This document shows positions 58,070 through 64,000 of a DNA stretch of 64,000 nucleotides, one piece after another. This stretch comes from Poronia punctata. Lineage: Eukaryota > Ascomycota > Sordariomycetes > Xylariales > Xylariaceae. Numbering within the stretch: the first letter of the stretch is position 1; every line of letters starts with the position of its first letter. The position numbers and the translations under genes are program-made. The DNA lies in assembly GCA_022579005.1 (NCBI GenBank), contig MU401555.1, positions 1 through 64,000 on the forward strand. Reading direction: 5' to 3'. A model generated the notes under the pieces. It saw only the letters and a program-made list of their open reading frames with translations, did no database searches and was not told the origin of the DNA.

Positions 58070-59088
58070 AAGCCCTCACGTTTACGTCTACGATATAAAT
58101 GGTGGTGTGGCTAAAAGGGAATAGGGAAAGGGAAAGGCGAAAGGCGAAATGGGAATCATGAATATGTATTCTTCACTTGTCTATACATTCTAGGTTAGCG
58201 AGGAGTCTAGAGGTACGATGCATTTATTCAAAGAGGCTACCATGCTTTTTTGGGTGGTCAAGTTTTTTAAACGATTTATTCATTTCATGGCTTGTCTTTT
58301 CTATATTTCTACGAGTGAGGTGGTTGTTGCATGGCGTACGGGCAAGGGTGGTGTGAGGAGTCTTGGCAGCAAAGGTACATGTACATGTACGATTGAGACC
58401 CTTGAGTTGATACATGATGAGACGTGCTATATGATGCAATGAGTTAACTTGACACAAACTTACACGAAGCAGGGCAGGTGCAACCAGACTTGAACTACTT
58501 GGTGACGTAGTATAATTAGGTACTCACCTTTTCCAGTATCGTCAGTTGGAATTGGATCGTTGACTGCGGAAACACCTCCATACTTCATTTCATCTCTCTT
58601 TATGGTACCTTAGTTTGTCCTGTTCAGATCATTTGCACCATCTTATCTACATATACGACGAGCCAAGACAAGGCAGAATATCAAAATGGTTCGCGGACTG
58701 TTCTCTTGCAGCTCGTTGCTGCGCCTCAGATTTGGGGGCCAAAGAGAATGCCTGGGGGAAGAAAGTGCGGAGGCCTCTACTCCATAACCCCTGTTCGGTC
58801 GGTATTGGGAGGTAGAACTCATGATGTTTCGGGATTGTTGGATGAATATTCTCACTTGTTGTTAACTTTTCTGCGATTATATCTGGTTACGTTTTCTTTT
58901 TAATTTTTGGTATTGGTATTGGTATCGTTATTTTGACATTTTGACGAGAAGTGGCATTTTTGTTGGCTCACTTACATTCTTCCCCCAGTTTCGTTACGCC
59001 GATTAGCTAGGTGTCCTGCCCGGGCGAAAAGCGGTTGTCCTATGACGAGGCCCGTTTGAATGCAGGTTGGACGAAAACTAAACGAATC
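58070..59088. other. Intergenic, ApsB-like gene to zinc-finger/protease gene
   Basis: I see no gene. Short palindromic ACATGTACATGT lies near 58378-58389, and TTGGTATTGGTATTGGTATCG near 58907. The stretch before 59089 is open in the coding frame back to 59011 but lacks an ATG there, so it is taken as leader. Confidence 0.5.
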
Positions 59089-61924
59089 ATGTCTTCTGAC
59101 AATTATGCCCATTCCAACCACAACAATACCAACAACTATGCCTCAAGACCGGAAGATACGAGACAAGGAGGGGCACATTCCTCACGACCTGTCCCTCCCT
59201 ATCGTCCACCAGAGCCCGTCGTCTACAACAACAATCAGACCATCTTTCAATACAATAATGGCGTCTATCCCATCTATCCAACACATTCTCGCCGTAACTC
59301 GGTCTTGTCCGACGTGGGCTTTGGTCCTCCCTTACTTCTGGATGAGATGAGGGGCAAGGAAAAGTTCCCCGGTATAGAAGAAGAACCTGGGTTCCCCTTG
59401 ACTGGGGTTCCCTTGCCCGCTGTTTTTGGTACTGAAAGTTCCATTACTTTCTCACCACCTGAATCCACGATTTCTCCTACACCTTCTATCGACTCCGAGA
59501 TACTACAATTCACCGATCCCGATATCTCTACCGAGTTCTACCGTAATTCTGGTCCATCGCGCGGCCCAAGTCCCTTGCGTCACTTTACAGTCTTCCCGGC
59601 CGATATACCAGGTAGTTATGGGCGGCAGTTTGACGGCTCGCTGAATGTTGTATCCGCTTCTACCCGGGACACAGGAGTCAAACACCGGAGAACCAGAAGT
59701 GGGAACAGTCACGGTAACGGTCACGGTCACGGCCTCGGTCACGTTTGTTTATGGGGTAACAACGGGGTGTGTACAGCTGGAGACTTTCCCTCGCGCAAAG
59801 AGCTCAATAAACATGTCAAAATGGAACATTTGTTGGAGTGCCCGATAGCTGGATGCACAGAAGGTGTATTTGAGAATAAGGACCTACTTGATTGTCATAT
59901 GAGATGGGATCACGAGAAAAGCGACGAGAATAGCGCCGAAGCATCGTGTCGAACCAGCAATCTCCTAGATATGCCTACGCATGAGGAATCGGGCGAGTCA
60001 ACCGAAGAGAGAAGAAGGACGGTCGCCACCAAAGTAGAATCAGTCAACGACAGGGCCCTTAAGATGGAAATGTCGATTGGCATTTCTAAAAAGCAATGTC
60101 GTGAACAGCTTCGAACTGTTTATGAGAAGAAGAGGCGACGAATAAACGGTAAGTTGTCATTTCGAGCATGTTGGATGTGATAGCTGAGCTAACCGCATAT
60201 TAGGAGGTGGTCAAGCCAAAACCGCCGACAGTCCTGGAATAGTTGGCAACAGCCGCACCTCTACATCGAATCCGCCGGAATTCCCTATTGTTTGGGAGCA
60301 TGCAGTGCTCCCGTTCCTCGTCGAATTCATCCCCAAATGGTGTGGACCCGGCCATGTAATCAGTCTCATGCGTGGCAGGAAACCCGGGACTCGACGAATC
60401 TGTATAATGACAGAGAAAGTTGTTGGGAGGGTTCGTAGAATGATCATCGCCGGTCATGTTCGCGACCTTCTCCCTGAAGCTTATCAAAACACCATCACTT
60501 TCGTCTTTACCAGTGGTGAGGTAGTCCGTCTTACTTGGGCAAGGGGCCTAGGCGAGACGATGCCAGATGATATCTGCTCAGCTCGAAATCCGTTCGCCTA
60601 CCTGAATCCTTGTATGGGAGACAGCATAGGTGCTTCACTAGACGATGGAGAGGAGGCGACTGCCACTCTGGGACCCTGCGTGACGGCCGAGGGAGGCAGC
60701 TTTTGGCTGGCTTGTTTCCACCCATTCATCGGTGCAAGTCGACGGACGTCTCCAGTGGAAATACAACATCCCTCTCCTCAAGATCGCGCTCAATGTGTGC
60801 AAGAACGACATGATGCCCTGGGCGATATGAATTTTCGTCTTGGGAACCTCACTGCCACCTCTGGGTTGAATTTGAAGACGACCCGAATCACGCATGATCC
60901 ATACTGGGACGATTGCGAAAAAGAACGCCCGCTCATTGTCACGGACTGGACTCTGATCTCCTCAAACACACATCAAGCCAATATGCTCCGGAAATTTCCA
61001 AATGCCACACAACGGCGAGAAGCCCTCGTCACATCTACTAGCTCCGTGACACCCGGAGGCAATGTGGTCTCCACGGGGCGAACTTCGGGATTCAAGCGAG
61101 GTCAGGTTTGTGAGGCGCCCGCGTATGTCGACGCAAAAGTGAACGGGACTGGAAAAGCGACTCGAGAGTGGTTTATCGAGGAGCCATATTCCGAGGACGA
61201 CGAAGAGGAATGGATCCGTGGTGGTATTGGCGTGGAAGGTGATAGTGGCGCCGCCATTGTGGATAGCGACACCAACGCCCTGATCGGCCAACTTTGGGGT
61301 AGGAACAAGTATTGGGGACCCGGACCTAGGATAACGTATTTTACCCCTATTTCGGATATCTTTGACGACATTCAAGAAAAATGTGGCATGCTGGCAAGAC
61401 CTCAGCTCCCCCAATACCGGGACGAAGCCGACCGGTGGCCCGCCTATCCCGTCTGTAGGCAATGCTTCGACCTACGTGCCTATCTAGACAGCAGACGAAC
61501 GTCGAGGGAATCACTCGTCTCTATGATTGGTATGCACGATATGCGAGAGCACGACAACGACCTCACATCAGTTTCGGAGCTCGCAACGCCGAAAGACCAG
61601 CCACATTATCCTGTTCGTCATGTCAGATTGGTAGAGGATGCCAACTCGTTATTCGGCAGTGTCGCATCCCCTGGTCCGGAAAAAGGGATTCTTGGATGTC
61701 ATACTTCAGCGCTCTCCCCTGCAGAATCTTCAATATCTTCTGTGATTCGAAGTCCTTACCCCCAGGCATTGAATGATGAGGACCTATACGATCCAATATT
61801 GCCAAACCCACCCGCTTATGCCGGAAATTCCAAGCGACATACTACATTCACGTCAGCGACACAACCCGATGCGCAACCGCCGGAGAATAAGAAGAGGCGA
61901 ATTGGCTATGGCCATGTTCCATGA
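59089..61924 (+). CDS. C2H2 zinc-finger protein fused to a trypsin-like serine-protease domain
   Basis: Exons 59089-60148 and 60204-61924 join in frame (NG followed by GGQAKTADS) across a 55-base intron with GTAAGT, a CTAAC branch and TTAG. The product is 926 residues. The N-terminal 200 residues are Pro/Asn/Ser-rich. Residues about 220-290 hold an HGNGHGHG run and two C2H2 fingers (CLWGNNGVC...H...H and CPIAGC...H...H). Exon 2 encodes a region I recall from fungal predicted proteases: a first segment (VLPFLVEFIPKWCGPGHVISLM), then a trypsin-like core with FWLACFHPF (His about 526), IVTDWTLIS (Asp about 601) and GVEGDSGAAIVD (Ser about 701), in the right order for a catalytic triad. The C-terminal 150 residues are disordered with a basic end (NKKRRIGYGH). 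The role is unknown. The start at 59089 is the first ATG in the frame. Confidence 0.82.
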
Positions 61925-61992
61925 CCTTGAATTCGAAGCTTTTGGAGCAATTGTGCTTGTTGGATCATGGTTTCGCCAAAGCGCTGCGGTGG

Positions 61993-64000
61993 TTAACCAG
62001 GAAGACCCCCTCGTCCCATCTTCCTAGCCCTTTGATCACGTCGGTTATGATTTGCCCTCGAACCTTTGTTCTCCTCTTTTCGCTTCCTAGCATGTTCCGT
62101 GTCCTTGTCGCCAGTAGGACCCGCCACATTTCCTCCACGACCACCACCACCGCCGCCACGACCGCCACGACCACCACGTCCGCCACCTTGTCCCGTCCCT
62201 CTACCTCGACCGCGTCCTCTTGAGCCACCCGGTCCTCCAGAGTCTATATCCGAATCTTCAGGTCCAGAACCCGCCGCATTGGCCCGCCAAGCAGTCGAGG
62301 TAAGAGTTGGCTGGTTACCCCTAAACCCACTATATTTCATCTCCAACTGCTTCATCTGGTTGGGTGTCCGATTAAGCATGACAGCCCAGCCTTCGATAGC
62401 TTCGTCCGTCATGTTTGTTTGCTGTTTTAATTTCGTTCTCGCGTCACTTCTCTTTGTCGTCGCGTCCCGGTCGAATGTCTTTGGATTGGCTTGGAAGGCC
62501 CTGAAGAGGATTTCTTCATTCATGTCTTTTCGTTTCTGGTCTTTTGCATCGCCCGTGTCGTCATTCACGACCATACCAACATCGGCAGCGTCATACGTAT
62601 CATCACGCTCGTCATCATCGGCATCAAAGGCGGAAAGTGCTGATAAAATGGCGGCCTTGTTGGGAGCTGCAGTCCGATCTCCGAGTATATCGTCTGTTGT
62701 TTGTCCTGGATTGCGTTTTCCAAAGTGCAACTTTCCTACATCGACGGCCAAACGGTCAAACTCATCATCGTCAAAGACGTTTTGTCGTTTGGGTATTAGA
62801 GGTGGCGTTGAATGTGGAGCAATATCATGACTTTTTGTTTGTTCCCTATCCGGCGATCTATAACACGGTTAGCGATGGATTAATTTAGTTATCAAGTAGG
62901 GGGGACTGACAACTCTTTGGTGCGATCGGCTTTTGCTAAATGAGGTGGCAGCGAGTCTTCGAGTAAATGTGCTATGACTTGTTCTGTATTGTCATCGTAT
63001 TCGTCCAAGAGTAGCGAAACAAATCCAGACCCCAAGTCCGGAAAGAGATCTTGTATCTGGGAGATTTGACTCATCCGATGCACTCGCATTTCACCACCTA
63101 GATCAGCTTCTTCTTCAGTCATGATACCCTTTCCTTTGTCGACCTTGCGTTTGATTAGCCGTTTTGGCCGCGTGTGAATTCCCGGTTTGCGGTAACCTTG
63201 TAGAGCATCAAGAACATCTCTGCTTCGACCCAGTCCAGTGTCGGATTGTTCGAGACGATGTCGAATCTGTTTCAGGAGAGGCGTTGCCGTCACCAACTCG
63301 GGAACCATGGAATCGGCGGCATTGAGCGGACCAGTTTTATGTGCATCGGCAGCGCTCTTCAAGGAATATAGTTGATCGGCGAGCGTCGAGTATCTTGGAG
63401 AGTCCCCTTCCGCCAGGCCAATAAGACAGAGGTAGGTAGTAGTAACGAGAGTCTTTCTCAACGGAGGATTCATGATCCGGAAACAACTAATGAGCCCATC
63501 GAGAAAATCACTGCCGGCAAAGAAGAATGCCGCGACATCAGGAGAGGCATGAATGAGATGATTGAGTCTCTTTAGTCGTAACTCGACAAAGTTCAGATCT
63601 GCCTTGATCCCAGAATCAAGAGCCTGTATTAACGACTTTTTGAGACCTTGTAGAGATGTCATACCATCCTGCGTTTGGACAGCCGACTTGACGCACGGGC
63701 CTGCATTCTTCTTCCCGTAGACCCGGCTGTAATCGGAGAGAAATTCCCAAGTAAGCAAAGAAGAAGGGGCGGAAGGTAAGCGTAATAACCTCGAGCTTAA
63801 CAGGAAACATTGACGAAGAAGAAGGCTGGCTGGTTGAGATGTTCCGAGAATGTTTATACCGGAAACTGCTATCTCTCTGGCGAATGTGACCTGAAAGGAA
63901 GCAATGGACTCGTCCTGTTTTATGTGGGATATCAATTCATCTTCGGATAATGAGAGATATGCTTCGACTAGGGAAACCCATGTGGATAGACAGGTTTCCC
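61993..64000 (-). CDS. CUE-domain protein, ASCC2/Rqt3 (Cue3)-like, 5' part outside window
   Basis: This is likely the ubiquitin-binding subunit of the ribosome-quality-control trigger complex (yeast Cue3/Rqt3, human ASCC2), which helps split collided ribosomes. The visible exons are 64000-62911 (frame continues past the window edge) and 62857-61993, joined in frame across a 53-base intron with a GTCAGT donor. The upstream helical part includes LNFVELRLKRLNHLIHASP. The CUE domain is near MSQISQIQDLFPDLGSGFVSLLLDEY...VIAHLLEDSLPPHL. After the intron come RQNVFDDDEFDRL (a conserved ASCC2 motif), an acidic stretch, and a C-terminal Gly/Arg-rich run (GRGRGRG...RGGRGG) that may bind RNA. It is convergent with the zinc-finger/protease gene, with 68 bases between the stops. 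Confidence 0.87.

Noticed and set aside
62066..62830. 254-codon plus-strand frame rich in Pro and Ser
   Set aside because: It is the antisense shadow of the Gly/Arg-rich tail of the ASCC2-like gene; the minus frame has conserved motifs and a proper splice.

Overview
The window is nuclear DNA from a filamentous ascomycete (Pezizomycotina). The evidence is short GT-AG introns of about 50-150 bases, a HET-domain gene, a fungal zinc-cluster regulator, an ApsB/Mto1-type coiled-coil protein, a GT90/CAP10 glycosyltransferase, and AT-rich blocks with the signature of repeat-induced point mutation (RIP). Many intergenic stretches carry TACCTA/TAGGTA and TACGAGTA motifs. I suspect a sordariomycete but cannot place it further. 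I recognise no rRNA, tRNA or CRISPR array.

Layout. 1-3010 is an AT-rich block with no usable reading frame, ending in a 23-bp minisatellite. 3.4-20.2 kb carries genes on the plus strand: a rhodanese/Cdc25-like protein, an HMG-box protein, a HET-domain gene with a probable one-base frameshift, a secreted GMC oxidoreductase, arginase, and a four-helix membrane protein. A 76-residue gene of three exons follows on the minus strand (20715-21096). 21888-30572 is one complete, heavily RIP-mutated LTR retrotransposon with two 228-bp LTRs and a 5-bp target duplication. From 31.7 to 37.8 kb come a GT90 glycosyltransferase and a mitochondrial transcription factor, both on the minus strand. From 39.8 to 46.9 kb lie an ankyrin protein, an uncharacterised Ser/Asp- and Pro-rich protein, a DUF1993 protein and a deoxyribose-phosphate aldolase with a His-rich insert. 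A zinc-cluster regulator (minus) and a DUF1479 oxygenase (plus) are divergent at 47.7-52.2 kb. The last 11 kb hold the ApsB/Mto1-like protein, a C2H2-finger/serine-protease fusion, and a CUE-domain ASCC2/Rqt3-like gene that runs off the right edge.

Most genes are single-copy housekeeping or metabolic genes with no operon-like logic: arginase (arginine catabolism), DERA (deoxyribose catabolism), mitochondrial transcription, microtubule-organising-centre organisation and ribosome quality control. Accessory features cluster near the AT-rich blocks: the HET gene, the GMC oxidoreductase and the retroelement. The most unusual items are the zinc-finger/protease fusion with an apparently intact His-Asp-Ser triad, the polarity and sequence context of the RIP footprint, and several altered conserved motifs (GMC second catalytic residue, half zinc cluster, HET frameshift). 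Splice sites were placed by eye from reading-frame continuity and family motifs, and no database search was possible.
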